Shown piece by piece: positions 46,041 through 58,670 of a DNA stretch of 64,000 nt. The notes under the pieces were generated by a model. That model had not been told where the DNA came from and did not search any database. It worked only from the letters and a program-made list of their open reading frames with translations. The position numbers were made by a program, and so were the translations under genes. The first letter of the stretch is position 1, and each line of letters opens with the position of its first letter. The DNA is from Euglena gracilis (Eukaryota; Euglenida; Euglenophyceae; Euglenales): assembly GCA_039621445.1 (NCBI GenBank), contig CP154956.1, positions 49,688,826 through 49,752,825 of the forward strand. Reading direction: 5' to 3'.

Positions 46041-47994
46041 CAAACGCCGGTTGAAGGGCTTTTGACAGATGGCCACAAATTTCGGCCATGCCGCACGCAG
46101 CTCTTATTTTCAGCGATTGTGTATGCCAAAATTTGACATCCTAATTTATCAAATCCCACAGTTTAGGTTGCATATTGCATACCGGAGGGGCTGAAATCCT
46201 GGACAGCAGAAAAGGCGGAACGTCTTTTTCTCGGACGGTTTTACCCTCACCCCCCCTCAAAGTGTCCCCCCCCCTCAGAGAGGCCGAAATTTGTTGGCCC
46301 CCCTTCACACTGGCCATTTTCTTTTGGCGCCGAAGGCGATGAAGCCCAGAAAAACCGACCCCCTCCCCCCAAAGTGTCCCCTCCCCCACTTTGTACAGGA
46401 TAACCCACTTTGCTGCTCCGCTTGTTCCAGGTCCATGGGGTTTCCCTGTCCCCGCGTAGGATCGATTACCCTGCCCAGTTGAAATTCAATTCCCCGCGAG
46501 GCCTTTGTTAAAATTGTTTCATGTGCTTTGGTTGTAAAGACCTTTTTCCTTTTGGGGGTGGTGTGGAGTGGGTCCTTGAGGGGGGGGGTCTCTGGCCACA
46601 AATCGGGTACAAAACACCTGTACGTCTTGTTCAAAGCACTGAAATGCCTTCACGTCGTTGTCAGATCGCTGTATTGAGTGAAGCTGTCTTCGACGCCGGC
46701 GAACAGGGGATACTTCTTGTAAAGCGTTCAGTCCTTCTTCTTGGCCTCAGCTTCTGTAGGATCGTTGTTTTTTGAACTCTTCTCTTCCTTCGACCTTTTT
46801 TCAAATCCTCCTTCGTGGCGCTTTTACATCCAATCTACAAGCATAAAACACATTGTGTACAAAGCACCAAGGCCAGCCTGTGCAAAAAAGGTAAGACATA
46901 TGTACACAAAAAGTCCGACATGTCATAGTAGGAATGTGCTGGGTCTGGTTGGGCGGTTTTTGGTGAATGGTGGAGGGGGCGTTGGGGAACTCCTTTGTGG
47001 AAGGCCCCCCCATAAAGGATACATGGGCCAATTGTGAACGCAGGTTCGAGCATCATTGTTCAATGAGCAAGGGGGGTCTCTTTCACTCCACTGCCCGACA
47101 GGGAGGTCAGGGGGGGGGGAGGTAACCAAAGCCACCTTTTCAATCCCCCCCCTTGGTGGAACAAAGCCCCACCAAGCACACAAAAAAGGGGACTCAAAAG
47201 ACTTGGCTGAATTCTCAGGCGAGCGTCTTTTCTTTTTTGAACTTGTGAACGTGCGCCGTAAAAATCTCGGCATCAATTGTTCCCTTTTTTTGGTGAGGGT
47301 GCAATGGAAGAGAAATCAAAAACTTTTCACTTCAGCCAGCTTGTGTCGTTTGTGGCTTCTTGGGGGTTTTCTTTCTCTTTCCCGTTTGCTCTCTCTCTCT
47401 GGCCTTTCTCTCTCACACAAAAACTGGGAAAAGCCACAATCAAACATCATTCTGAATTTCCACACTTAACCGTGAACAACATGTCCAACGGAGAAGAACA
47501 AGTCAAAGAACAACAAAGTCAACGAACATCAAAATGAAGAACGACAACTATATCTTCATCAAAATGGTGAACAACAACATATTCTTGAAAATGATCATGA
47601 TGAAGAAGAGCATGATGTTGTTAATGATCAGATGACTTGTTGTGGTTGGTGGTCTGGTGCTGCGGCGAACCTGGTGGTAGAATCGTGGCCTGGCCAAACT
47701 GGCAGTCGAATTCAGGCTGATTACACTCTTAGGTGCAAGACCTAAGTGCCTTCTGGCCCTTTGGCTTCTGCTCCCAGACAACCTATTCCTCAGCAGCTGG
47801 GCTGGCACTTAGAAAAGAGAGGGGTTATTCTGCTTTCTTGGCTGGTTGTGCGTGCTGGGGTCAGTTTCTGATGTCCATGGCACCAAATTTCATGGAAGCA
47901 GTTTGACTGTGAAAACTAGACTGGGTTGGGTATTCACATTCTTCTGCACTTTCTTACAATCACAGTTCAATCACTGTGGCAGAAGGCCTTTACC
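46041..47994. other. no gene recognised
   Basis: About 2 kb of unique sequence with C-runs, a CT-rich stretch at 47370-47410 and (near 47500-47620) AAC/GAAGAA-rich sequence. No open frame shows coding signs. Confidence 0.45.
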
Positions 47995-48243
47995 TGTATT
48001 GTATCGGTATTCCCGACCACAGTCCAGGTAAGGGTAACCACAAGAGTTCAGAAGCCCACCGAATTTTTGGGTGGGGTATCATGCCCAGAACAAAACGTGC
48101 CAGAATCCCGGCACACTGTGCAGTATCGGACCGATGATAACATTGCCCTGAAAGGCATACAACGTTCTATCATGGTGGAACTCACGGTTACGCTCCATAT
48201 AGAGCTGTCTAGTCACCGTCATGACAGGGGAGGCGACCACGTG
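47995..48243 (-). pseudogene. X-cluster ORF B fragment (third copy)
   Basis: Minus-strand translation gives THVVASPVMTVTRQLYMERN, REFHHDRTLYAFQGNVIIGP, PGFWHVLFWA, a TGA, then YPTQKFGGLLNSCGYPYLDC. This is collinear with ORF B of copy 1 around its residues 445-525. The TGA replaces the glycine of WAGYPTQ. The fragment ends where the LTR-like sequence at 48245 begins. Confidence 0.85.
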
Positions 48244-48244
48244 G

Positions 48245-48571
48245 GTACCAGGCGTATGCTTCTGTCCACTTCCGTTGAGGAAGCTAGGATGAAAGCAGAT
48301 CCTATTAGGATTTCCTAATGGGTGCCCCTTCTCTCTCTACAGGTGGTATTCTTTAGTCTGTTTCTGTTATATTCTTATTCCTTCCTTTTCTCCGGACCGG
48401 ACGTGGATATCCAGTCCGTCCTCCCAGCATTGCTCTGTGATTTGCTTCTTGGGAATTTGGGAAAATGGTTTTTATGTTACTCTGATTTTCAGTTCCCAAG
48501 TAAGAGCGCCAAGGAGAAAGCGAAGGCTTTTTGGGAATTGGGAAAGGGGAACTGGGAATCAGACGTACACT
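48245..48571 (+). repeat. LTR-like repeat, copy L3 (5' LTR of Ty3/gypsy copy 2)
   Basis: Shares GTACCAGGC at the start, CTATTAGGATTTCCTAAT, CTACAGGTGGTATTCTT, a GCGCCAAGGAGAAAGCGAAGG block, and the end GACGTACACT with L1 (11058-11493). More diverged than L1 is from the minus-strand copy at 58671-59278. Confidence 0.6.
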
Positions 48572-48648
48572 TGGTAGCAGATTGGTTACGATCCTACACA
48601 TACTTCACAGAAAGAGGCTACCAGGTATTACACTTGGTAGCAGATTGG
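48572..48648 (+). other. primer-binding-site-like sequence, duplicated
   Basis: TGGTAGCAGATTGG occurs at 48572-48585, directly after the LTR end, and again at 48635-48648. It resembles the TGGTA-beginning sites complementary to the 3' end of initiator tRNA-Met used by many LTR retrotransposons. Each copy is preceded by ACACT, so the LTR end itself seems partly duplicated. Confidence 0.5.
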
Positions 48649-48848
48649 TTTGATCCTACGCTGACTGGCAGCTGAGAGCCCCTGCACCGTTATTACACGG
48701 TCGCAGCGTCAGCTCCCGGCTTCTAGTCAACGTCTCAGCAGACGAGCAGGCTCCGGAAGGCTCCGTACTGTATTACCCGTTACAGGCCCTCTGGTGCCTG
48801 CACAACTGCTTATTATTGTGGGTTTTTGCTGTTTTTGTCATCAGAAAG

Positions 48849-51800
48849 ATGCAAAGCACAGGCCAAAACCATCACTTCAATTATGCCTTATTACAGGCAT
48901 CATTGCAAGACATTGACCAAGAAACGGGGGATTGGCAGATTTTATGTGAAAGTGCTTCCAGTTCCCCCGCCGATGAAGCACATTTGGCTCAATTGTCACA
49001 ACTGCAACATTTGTCATCATTGACAGTGGTCGGCAATGAGCCATCCACGTCATTCGCTTCAGAAGCTAATGCGGCCTCTTCCGCATTCACCTTGTGACAA
49101 CCGGGGTATTCGCCTCTGTCTGCGGCAATCGTGCAGTTGCGCACACCGGAGAGACCCGTGGTGATTCCGCCACCGGGCTTCTCTGGTGATAATGGGCTAG
49201 AAACCCCGAGTTTCTTTCAACCACCACCTGCTCTTCCACCGGCAAGCCCTTACAGAGCTTTGACACCACTACCCGATCTTGGGTGTTATCCTGCACTTCC
49301 TTGGCAGCCGGAGACTCGCCTAGTGGTACCGGAATTCTCTGGTAATTCCCAACCCATGAATGGCTATGGGAAGGGCACTGGGGAGCTCCTCACTGCTGAG
49401 GATGTGCAGGATATCGTTGCTCGTCTTCCAGGGGACCACCCCCGTGTGAGGCAGTTCAACCATGTGCAACAATGCGTTGCAGATTGTGCAACCGCACTGA
49501 ACAAAGTGCTTCAGTTTGATGAGGACAACCAGAAGCATGTCTTCACCAAGCTAGAATACTGCTGGAATTACTTGCAGGAAGTTGGCAAATACTGCCAGAG
49601 GAATTTCGAAAGTGCGGGTATTGACCTTGCAAACTTTCGGGTAACCTTTGACAAAATGTGCCAACAAACTCCCGCAAAACGTCCGGCAAATTGGTGAATG
49701 CATGCATGAAGCGGAAACGCGGAATAACTCCAAGTTTCTGCACTTGCATGACTCACTACGACAGTTATCGGGACAAATGGAGTCCTGTTCCTCCGCGTTG
49801 TTGCATTTGCAACAACAGTTGCATGCACGAGATTCTTCGTCTGCAACAACCAGCAGTGGTGAATTTGTGTCTATGGACCACTTCACCACTTTGTCCTCAA
49901 CTTTCCATGAATCGCAACACTGCACTATGCAGTTGTGCGATGAAACGGAAACGTTTCGGCAATTCCAGTCACAAGCCAACGAGAATTTTGCTCCCCACAC
50001 GTATGTGCGGCAGTTGGAGGAGCGACATTCCTGTTTAGAGCAGAAATCCTGTTATTGTGACGCGAATCAGGTTGGATTTTGCAATCTTCCGCGAAAGTCG
50101 CGGAAGTAGCACAACGGCCGGATTCCCTGTAGTTGCAGTTGCAATCGGACATTGGCCGGATTAACTCAGCCATTGCGGGTTTTCAACAAAGCTATTCCGC
50201 ACTTTCCCACCGAGTTCCGGACATTAGCGGTGTTCAAACAGCTATTGGGGAACTCCAGACCCGGTATGCATCGGTGTCTACCAAACTAACAAAATGCAGT
50301 CTCTACCTGCAGGTTCTGGTTCCCGGATTGCCGAGAACCCTGATTTCAAAATGCTCACCGGTAATCAGGAACCCCCGCAAGATGTCTGCAACAGCCTATT
50401 AAGCCTTGAGGAATCGGTGAATTGGAATGCCTGATCCACACAAGGTGAGATTACCAGGTTGGATGAACAAATTTCTGTTTAGTTGGATAAGCCACACTCC
50501 GGAAATTTGCCTGTGGGTACCACAACCGCGTTGTCGGATAACCCCGCACCGGTTGCACCAATCACCACACCAAGCAAGGTGCAAGCACCTTGGTTGATTC
50601 TCTCAAAAGCTGTAAAAGCGTCAAAGGGACAACTCCAATTATTGGATAAGTCTCACGGGAAACTTGTCCAAGATGTCACGGTAATTTCCGAAAGGAATCC
50701 GCATTTGGATGACTTTTCCCGTTACCGCAAGCGTATTGGCGCTTCGGAGCATGAAGTTGACCGTGTTTGCGGCCAACTCCAACTTGTTGAGCATTTGGAG
50801 CAAAGTGTGCATGACTTGTCTGTGGGTTTGGACAATGTGTCCAACCAACAGCGGGTTTCACGCCGCAAATCGGCAGTATTCATTGCCGAATATGCGCCAA
50901 ATGTTCCAGAGTCGCGTTTTCACAACCCGACTCTAGGTGCACAGGCACAACCACCACCCGTGTCCCGAATGCCACAATCCACGATTCCACGAATTGTGCC
51001 ACCACTGGCCTTGCCCACAACCCAGACCCAGTTTTCGGATGAATTTCCCATTATGGGAACCGAATTTTTGGAAATCCTCGCAATTCCGCCAAGTCTCCAC
51101 CAAGAAATACATCATTTCATGCTTGTGCGTGGAATGAGCCAAACCCGTGCACCAGGAGTGGGTCATGTGTTGCATGCGCGACGTACCATCACACCGGAGA
51201 GTCCCCGTACTACGGGTGACCAACAGGGTTTGCGACCGGATTTACGGTAGCAGGATGCACACAAACCAGAATTTTCGCGATTCTGACAAGAATCCGGAAA
51301 GGATACGCTTGGTGCTCGAGTACCCAGGCCCAAAACCACGGAATACCACCGAAGGCCATTGGGTTCATCGAAAGATGTTAAGGGCACCATCACAATCGCG
51401 AATAAGGTGAAACCCCAGTGGGATGGTGATCTAACCACATGGAGACGGTTTTTCTCGGACTGGGAGGACTACTGGGAATTGAAAGGGCCCACCCAGGACA
51501 CAAACCCGGAGGTGATCAAGATGGAATTCATCGATTGCTTCCCAAGGTATGAGAAGGAGCGCGCACGACAACTCGTGATTCACTACCGCGTTTCCTTTGG
51601 TGACCTGGTGGAGCAATACGCTTCCACCAGTTCAGGTTTGGTCGCTAGGATTACCCTAGAGACCAAGTGGGGGCAATGCGCCCCGCCCGATCGCAAGTGG
51701 AAGTCCATTGACCTTTGGTATGCCAAATGGTTAGGACTTGCCGCTGAAGTGGATGAACTCAGTGAAAAGCAAATGCGCGAACAGTTTGATGCTGTTCTCA

Positions 51801-52808
51801 TGCATTTCACGCCTAGCCTCATTAAGGATATCCATCGTGAGGAATTGGCGAGTCATCCAATGACTCTTGACCAACGCTGGAACTATGTTTACAAGCAGTT
51901 GAAGCTATCACAGCTTCTTGGTCAGATTCAATCCGAATAGAACGCACTCCCAACCGCTGGATTGCCGGCCGGTTCGGTGAACGCATTGCAAAATTGCCGG
52001 TTTCAACCCACTTCACCTACCACGGGATCGAAAACGCGATATCCGCGTTCTGCGGACCAAGCCACGGATAAACTGTGCTTTTTGTGCAAAAAATCGGGAC
52101 ATATGTCTCGGGAATGTCCGAATCCTGAAGCGCGAAAGCGTATTCCGGGTCCGCGAGGCTCGACCTCATCACGGGGTTCGGGTTCCTCCGCATTTTCAGC
52201 CCTATCGGGCAATTCACGGTCATAGGGTCCACGTTCCGGCGGTATTAGCCCCCGGTTCCCGTTCCGCGATGAGCGTAAACACGGTACCCCTCGGGGTAGG
52301 TCACCAGGTGCCCCCGCCAAGAAGCGTGATTCCTATCACGAGACATCGCGATCGCGTTCGCGAAGCGGATCGTCCTCTTCGCGATCCTCATCGGGAAAAC
52401 CCCGATACTCCGGTCATTGTCGACGTGATAACCGCTCACCACGACGGTTTGACGGGAAATCGGGCAACCGATCTCCCCGTTACCCAGAATCGCAACACAA
52501 ATCCTGGTGTTCGCTTTGCGGATCGAGTGATCACTACTCATCCAAATGTTCCGCGTTCTCGTTCTCCCCGCCCTGGCCAACGTCGTCGCGGTATGAATCG
52601 CGGTGACAAGGGTCACTCCTCCAACTGCCATAAAGTCGGTTTCAAGATATCTTGTTTGGAGGATGACACTCCGGCTTCGGGCAGGGAGGGGGATGAGACC
52701 ATGGATACCGACTTCGACGAGGCCCGCATGGCGATGCGCATGTTAAAATCCGTTTATACCTCTAAAAGGCCGTTAGCCGGCTATTCGGCCGGTTCGGACC
52801 TGGAGTAG
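48849..52808 (+). pseudogene. gag: Gag polyprotein, Ty3/gypsy copy 2, with a very long coiled-coil N-terminal part
   Basis: ATG at 48849. The same frame continues past a TGA at 49095-49097 to 49697, then the protein changes frame several times (about 49660, 50110, 50480, 51280, 51940, 52220). The N-terminal 750 codons are helical and Q/L/H-rich (LHDSLRQLSGQMESCSSALL; ELQTRYASVSTKL; GQLQLVEHLEQSVHDLSVGL). Capsid starts near 51380 (VKPQWDGDLTTWRRFFSDWE). The zinc knuckle CFLCKKSGHMSREC lies at about 52076, followed by an R/S-rich tail and an acidic end to 52808. About 1,300 codons, far longer than a usual Ty3/gypsy Gag (roughly 300-500). Confidence 0.7.
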
Positions 52809-52987
52809 GGGAGCCCGAGGTCCGAGGGCACGGACCTCTGGGCTGATGAACAGACGGAGGTATAAACTGATCAACCCTGCCCCCCCCCCGCCCATCTGCC
52901 TTTCTGGTCGGTGCCCGGAAAGGTTTCGGGTCCCCCACCCCCCACTCCAACTTTCCGCTCGGAATGTTGTGCAAAGTAGGAAAGGGT

Positions 52988-53432
52988 TCATGGGAAATCT
53001 GTCGCGGTTGACGCCACAGGTGATGAGGTTTTAGGGGGCAATGAAGAGAATGGTGATGTGCGCAAACCGTGGCAGTGGCAATCCACTACCAGCCGGTGCT
53101 GACGTAAGAAGGGGTATCCTAGAAATACCTCAGAACCATGGATGACGGATTTATATCCCCAGGTACCCGGAAAATGTTGCGGTTGGGGGGGGGGTGTGGT
53201 GCTTGGGGATGAGGGGTTGAAAAATGTCCAAAAAGCATCCCAAGTTACCACCGCACATGGGGGTGTTGTCAGCCGTCGTAATTTTGATGGGCTTCTTGGC
53301 TTTCACCAAGAGGGTGGTTGGTATCAACCCGAACCGAAAAAGTAGTGCGATGCGACAACCAGTGTCAATGAGAATTTTGACTTTTGCACAAAAATTTTGG
53401 ATTTTTATTTGCGCTTGGAAGAAAACTTCCAT
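52988..53432 (-). pseudogene. aspartic protease segment, inverted relative to gag and RT
   Basis: On the minus strand: AKVKILIDTGCRIALLF has the D-T-G of retroviral-type aspartic proteases, then KPIKITTADNTPMCGGNLGC. In a second frame GYPFLRQHRLVVDC matches the second conserved block of these enzymes. The protease lies exactly between gag and RT, as in Ty3/gypsy elements, but on the opposite strand. At least one frame change lies inside it (about 53200). Confidence 0.7.
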
Positions 53433-54163
53433 GGGAGGTAAGCAAAGTGAAGGGTCTGGCGAAAATACGTTTCCTTGCCAGCCACCAATGTTTCCACACC
53501 GTTTTCGAAAACTTTTACGCCGTTACCAACCACACCAACGAACGTTTTCCACACCCGGTGTACCGCGAAAGTTCACCCCCTGCCCGCTGACACACCAACT
53601 TCCGTTCCCCATGAGGCAGGGCAAGCGAGTAGCGGTACCCCCCTCGTTCCACGGGGTTACAAGACGAAAGCCCAAAGGCCTGAAGAGATCACGGTGTCGA
53701 GTAGTTGCCCAGCTGCACCAACAACACGTTTTACATCCGATGTATCACTTTCAGATACATCTGTAGGCTCCCAGAAGCTACAAAATCATATTCCAACTTT
53801 TACACCCCACCCCACCAGACCAACGTGCGCGACCAGGACCACTACTCCGACACTTCCTTCAAATGTGTGCACTGTAGCAGAATTTCCTCCCAGCCAGATT
53901 TCGATTGTGGATATTTAGTGCAAACACCAACACTAATCCCGATTTCACGTAACCATACACTTGGTTGCGGTTCGCAATGCGAGACCGTACATCAAGTGCT
54001 CCAACAACGAGGTATTTGCCTTGTTGTTTGGGACCGCGAAATCCGTATCACACACCTCCCCCACCTCCATCTGGCATGATATGGACTGGGTATGTACCCA
54101 TCCAACCCATCAACCCTCGGGAATGCCCCTTGGGAGTGTGGATGACACACCCTTATCTTATGT
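53433..54163 (+). pseudogene. degenerate protease-RT linker on the plus strand
   Basis: Plus-strand frames such as 53475-53918 (T/P/S-rich) and 53961-54209 have plausible composition and lead towards RT, but no domain is recognised and stops are frequent. Confidence 0.35.
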
Positions 54164-56380
54164 TTGCGGATCCCTGAATTGCGTTACCGCTCTTCAACTA
54201 CGCGAATAAGGTCGACACTTACGCGATGCGCGTATGGAACGCATTCAATTTTGGTCAATACCGTAATTTGGAAGAATGGTTCTCCAAAATCGCGGTTTTG
54301 GCTGATTCCTTCGATTTGTCGTTGGAAATTGATGCGTTTTCGTCAAAAGAGCATGCGCGCTTGTCGCGATATTGTTCGCGACGCACCAACACATTTCTTA
54401 AATTTTGGGGGTGATACGGTGCTATGGATGCATCCACCCCCAACTCTTATCCCGGCAGTGGTGGAGAAAATCCTCCGCGATGAAGCGCGAGGAGCGCTCC
54501 TCATACCCGTCAATCCGAGTGCGGGTTGGTTTCTTTAATAATCCTATGTGTGTTTCCATTGGTGGGATTTACCCGCTGATGTACCACTATTCGAGGATTT
54601 TTGTGGTATATTTTTCCACCTGTTAAAGAAATCATTTTTCGCGTTTGTTTCTTTGACGCATTCGGAATATCAGATTTGCGTGTGCCAAGATACCTTGGTA
54701 CCAACGGGGATGCCACACCCTCAACGCAGATTTCTGCGGTCATTGAGAGTGCAGACCAACACCCCAAGTCTGCTGACTATTGTTCGCTAATCACTCACGA
54801 ATTCTTTGGTGTACTTGATAACCCAGTTTACGCCCGAGACATCGACACCGCGAATCGCGGTCCGTTCGGTGTTTGAAAAATCCAGCTCAAGGATGGCTCC
54901 AAGCCCATGCACCGGAAACTCTTCCGTTGTTCGGGTGAAGGCGAATAGGCTCTCAACGAGATGATTGAGAAGCTCATCCAACGGAAGTGGATTATCCCTT
55001 CCAAGAGCGAATGGACATCACAAGCCTTTGTGGTGAACTAACCCGGTGACCAGTCAGGTCAGAAGAAGTGGAGAGTGGTGCTGGATTACCGGTACCTGAA
55101 CTTCCAACAAAGAATGACCCCTTCCCGTTACCGCTGATCGAGGATTTGATCACCAGACCATCGGATAACCGGTTGTGGTCAATCTTTGATCTGGAAGACG
55201 GTTTTAATCAGATGCATTTGCATCCTGATTTGCAACCGTACACGGCATTCGTTCCATCCAAGGGTGTGTACCAATGGACGGTACTCCCAATGGGTGTTCA
55301 GAATGGCCCAGCAATGTTTCAACGCATGATCCAGTGGTTTTTGCGCGTTTTCACCGTTCGCTCCGGTGAACATCTATGATATACTGGTGGGAACCCAACC
55401 TCCATCCGCGAAATCGGGCGAGGATATGCTCGAGCCGCATTATCGCGATGTGCGGGCGGCATTGTCCGCGTTCAAAAACCGTGTGCTTTTTGTGAAGGGT
55501 TCCAAAATGCACCCGTCTCACAAAATTATTAAGTTTTGCGGGCATATCCTGAGCAACGGGCAGCGTGAAGCCGCACCCAGTAAGAGGGAGGCCATTAAGA
55601 AATGGACTCCTGAGGTCATTAAGACGTTAACACATTTAAAGGTGTTTTTGGGATTAGCCCAATACTACGCGATTGTCATGAAAGATTTCGCGAAAATTGC
55701 GGTATCCCTAACCCGACAGCTCAAAAAGCGGACACCCGATAACGCAAAATTCTTTTGGGATGACAAATGCGCGAGACCTTGAATAAAATCAACGAATTGC
55801 TTCTCGAGAACGTGGTTCTCGATATCGCGGATCAATATAAACCGTATGTCCTGGAAGTCGACAGCAGCGATTACGCTGTTGGCGGGGTTCTTAGCCAGCA
55901 TAATGCGGCGAATGAACTCCGACCTGTTGCTTTCTTCAGCACGAAGCTGCAGGACGACAGCGGAAAAGGTCAGGTCAAATGGAGCATTCGCGAGAAGGAG
56001 ACATATGCCATTGTTATTATTCTCCAGAAATTCCGCAGCTGGATAGCCAGCGGCCTGGTCCAGATACTGGTGTTCACGGATCATGAGAGCTTTCAACACT
56101 GGTATACCGAGGACCTGAACAAGGCCGTGTCATCATTTGGCAGAAGATGCCGATGACAGGACTTCTTGAGCCAGTTTAACCTGGTGGTTATTTATACCCC
56201 AGGTTACACGCAAAAAGTTGCGGATCCTCTCAGCCGAGCCCCCTGGTATTATCCTGGGAACCCGGATGAGGGTGATGCGACTTTTCATGGCAGCCATGAG
56301 GCTGACCAGTTCGCACGTCGATCCGACGCTGCGGACAACATGCTCGATTCACTACACCTTTCCCGGGTGTATCGCAGCAT
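54164..56380 (+). pseudogene. pol: reverse transcriptase-RNase H, Ty3/gypsy copy 2, catalytically dead
   Basis: Blocks in order: IDAFSSKEHARLSRYCS, WIIPSKSEWTSQAFVV, FDLEDGFNQMHLHPD, VLPMGVQNGPAMFQRMI. The position of YVDD in copy 1 here reads NIYDILVG after a frame change at about 55360, so both catalytic aspartates of motif C are disturbed. RNase H: VLEVDSSDYAVGGVLSQHN, WSIREKETYAIVIILQKF, then the tether QFNLVVIYTPGYTQKVADPL. A TGA at 54874-54876 and TAG near 54945 are further breaks. The sequence stops matching pol at about 56380. Confidence 0.88.
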
Positions 56381-57529
56381 CGCCATTTCACCATTGTGTG
56401 GAAGGTGTTTACCGGCCCCACCCCCTGTGCGCCGCCGGTCGCCCTCGCGACCGGCGAGTCCCGGTTGGCCGAGGGCACGGGGGGGGGGTCCTCGCCGTCG
56501 TGGATGACCACCGACAGCAGGGGGGTGGGTGTTTCCGGGGTGGGGCCTGCGCTTTCTCGGGGAATTGTCCATTTTTTCACCCAGGTGGTTTCCCCAACCC
56601 CAGCCGGCGCGTAGGATCGTTTTTTCAAAGTTTTCCGACATTTTAGTGAAAAACGAAAAATCTGCCATTTCCAATGAACTCTCACTTTCTGACTTTCTTT
56701 CTCACTCTCTCTCACACTCTCTTGCACAAATTGGAGACAAAACCAACCCACACGGACCAACCCACTGAAATTTGAAACCTTCAGAGTGAGAAACTGAAAG
56801 GTAACTTGAGTGTGAAAAAATGAAACTGAATTGTGAGTTCTGACATGTGAATGTATGAAAATGTGACAAAAAAGAGGTGAGGGATAGGGGGAATATGAAA
56901 GCCGGTGAAGGTGCCGGTGTTGTACGTCTTGACTTGTCTCCTTCTTGATTTCAATAACCAAACGGACTTCAATGACTCCTCCAACAATGCAACGACCAAC
57001 AATGTAACTGTCAATTCCAATTCAATAATGTGATTGATCAAATCCAATTCAATGTATTTCCTCTTTGCCAAATTATGGGGAAAACCCCTCAAGTTCTGTG
57101 AAAAAACAGAATTTGAAGATGCAAAGTAATTTGACCCACTTCTAATTTAAATCGCGGGTTTTTTTAACTGGTTGGCTGTTACCCGCGATTTTGGAATTTG
57201 CGCATTCTGGCAATTTTTCGCTGCCGGCGAAAGCCGTCGGCCGACACCCCCTCCCTTGCGACCTTATTCCGACATCAAAAATTCGCCCCCCCCCGTTCCT
57301 CAACAACGGGGGGGGGGAATCCTTCATTCGGCACTCTTTCGTCCAAAGCCTATGTCCCACACCCATTCTCCCTTGAATCAAGAAACGGGAAACAAACTTC
57401 AGGGACTATGGCTTTCAACTGCCTTCAAACCTTTGGGGAATACTTGGTTCACCAACCAATGAATATTAGGCTGTCCCCCCCCCTGCTTCTCACGGGTGGT
57501 ATGAGGGTCTTCACCAAGATCTGCCCCTC
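56381..57529. other. no gene recognised
   Basis: Mixed sequence. An inverted pair AAATCGCGGGT/ACCCGCGATTTT lies at about 57151-57194. CT-rich stretch at 56680-56735. No coding signal. Confidence 0.45.
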
Positions 57530-58095
57530 CCCTTTCCAACGGGTCGGGGGACTTTTGGTAAACATTTGGTTGGCGCTCCCACCCCCCTCGGTTCGGGGGA
57601 ATTTTTTGGTTCAAACTCGTCAACCCCCCACCCTCCTCGGGCCAGGGGTTTTTGTCAGAAAAATCAAGCGCCCCCCCCCCCCTAGGGCCGGGGGTTTTTT
57701 GTCAAAAAATCAAGCGCCCCCCCTCTCTCCTCGGTCCGGGGGGATTTTTGTCAAAAAATCAAACGCCCCCCCCTCCTCCTCGGGCCGGAGGGATTTTTGT
57801 CAACAAATCAAACGCCCCCCCCCCTCCCTCCTCGGGCCGGGGGTTTTTTTGTCAAAAAAACCATCTCCCCCCCTCCTCGGGCCGGGGGATTTTTGTCAAA
57901 AACCAAACGCCACACCGCCCCCCCTCCTCGGGCCGGGGGAGTTTTGTCAAAAAATAAAACGCCCCCCCCCCCTCCTCGGGCCGGGGGGGGGTTTTTGTCG
58001 AAAAAACAACCCCCCCCCTTCCTCGGGCCGGGGGGATTTCTGTCAAAAAAATAAAGCGCCCCCTACCCTTCTCTGGCCGGGGGATTTTTGGCAAA
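57530..58095. repeat. C-rich minisatellite, unit about 50-60 bp, about ten units
   Basis: Units of the form CCTCCTCGGGCCGGGGG, then TTTTTGTCAAAAAATCAA and a C-run, repeated with growing divergence to the left. All frames stay open, so long open frames here are artefacts of the repeat. Confidence 0.85.
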
Positions 58096-58529
58096 CCGAA
58101 GGGGGGCTCATAATGTGACCATGGACTCCCAACCACAGTGTAATACATCATCTCAAAGAATCAATCTGAAAAAGAATCCTTCTCCAGAAACCCTAAGAAC
58201 ACCGCCATGTGTGTATGCGAGGGAGACGTGACGGAAACGCGGGGGTAGGGTGGTGGGAGGGAAGGGAAGAAGGACAGCGGACGGGAAATATAGCAAACGG
58301 GCAGCGAATGTACTGTGGTGCCCCGGCCCCCTTGCGGGGCCCTTTTCTACCTTTCTCAATTCTCCTTGACAAATTCTTGCCTTTGTACATTCTCTCATTT
58401 ACACGCTCATGCGTGTGTGCGTGCACTCACACCTACACGGACGTGCAAATCGGGGTTTGGAATTTTGAAAACAGCACTTTGCCTTCCCACAATCTTGAAT
58501 CAAGGCCCCCTAGGTCACTCAAGAGCTTA
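58096..58529. other. no gene recognised
   Basis: Unique sequence without coding signal. Confidence 0.4.
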
Positions 58530-58534
58530 TGGCC

Positions 58535-58670
58535 CACCGTCAATTTTTAGTTCGGACATTACGTCCACTTTCACGTTTTTCTCACGACAATATTTCACAA
58601 ACTCTTCACTGAATCTGTGAGTGAAATTTCCAGCCGGTTCCCAGGTTTCCTCCCCGTCCTCATATCCGAC
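58535..58670 (-). pseudogene. chromodomain second half, third chromovirus
   Basis: Minus strand encodes GYEDGEETWEPAGNFT, then EEFVKYCREKN to about 58535. The TWEP motif and closing helix are typical chromodomain C-terminal halves. It joins to 59279-59409 once the insertion is removed. Confidence 0.85.

Larger units (their letters stand above)
48245..56380 (+). mobile_element. Ty3/gypsy chromovirus copy 2, 3'-truncated
   Basis: 5' LTR-like sequence, primer-binding-like site, very long Gag, a protease-bearing segment in reverse orientation, RT and RNase H. It ends in the connection region near 56380 without integrase or chromodomain. Closely related to copy 1 over Gag capsid, zinc knuckle, RT and RNase H. 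Multiple stops and a lost catalytic motif make it defective. Confidence 0.85.

Noticed and set aside
57198-58118. 306-codon open frame in the C-rich minisatellite
   Set aside because: All three frames stay open across the repeat; the protein would be a P/G/R repeat with no independent support.
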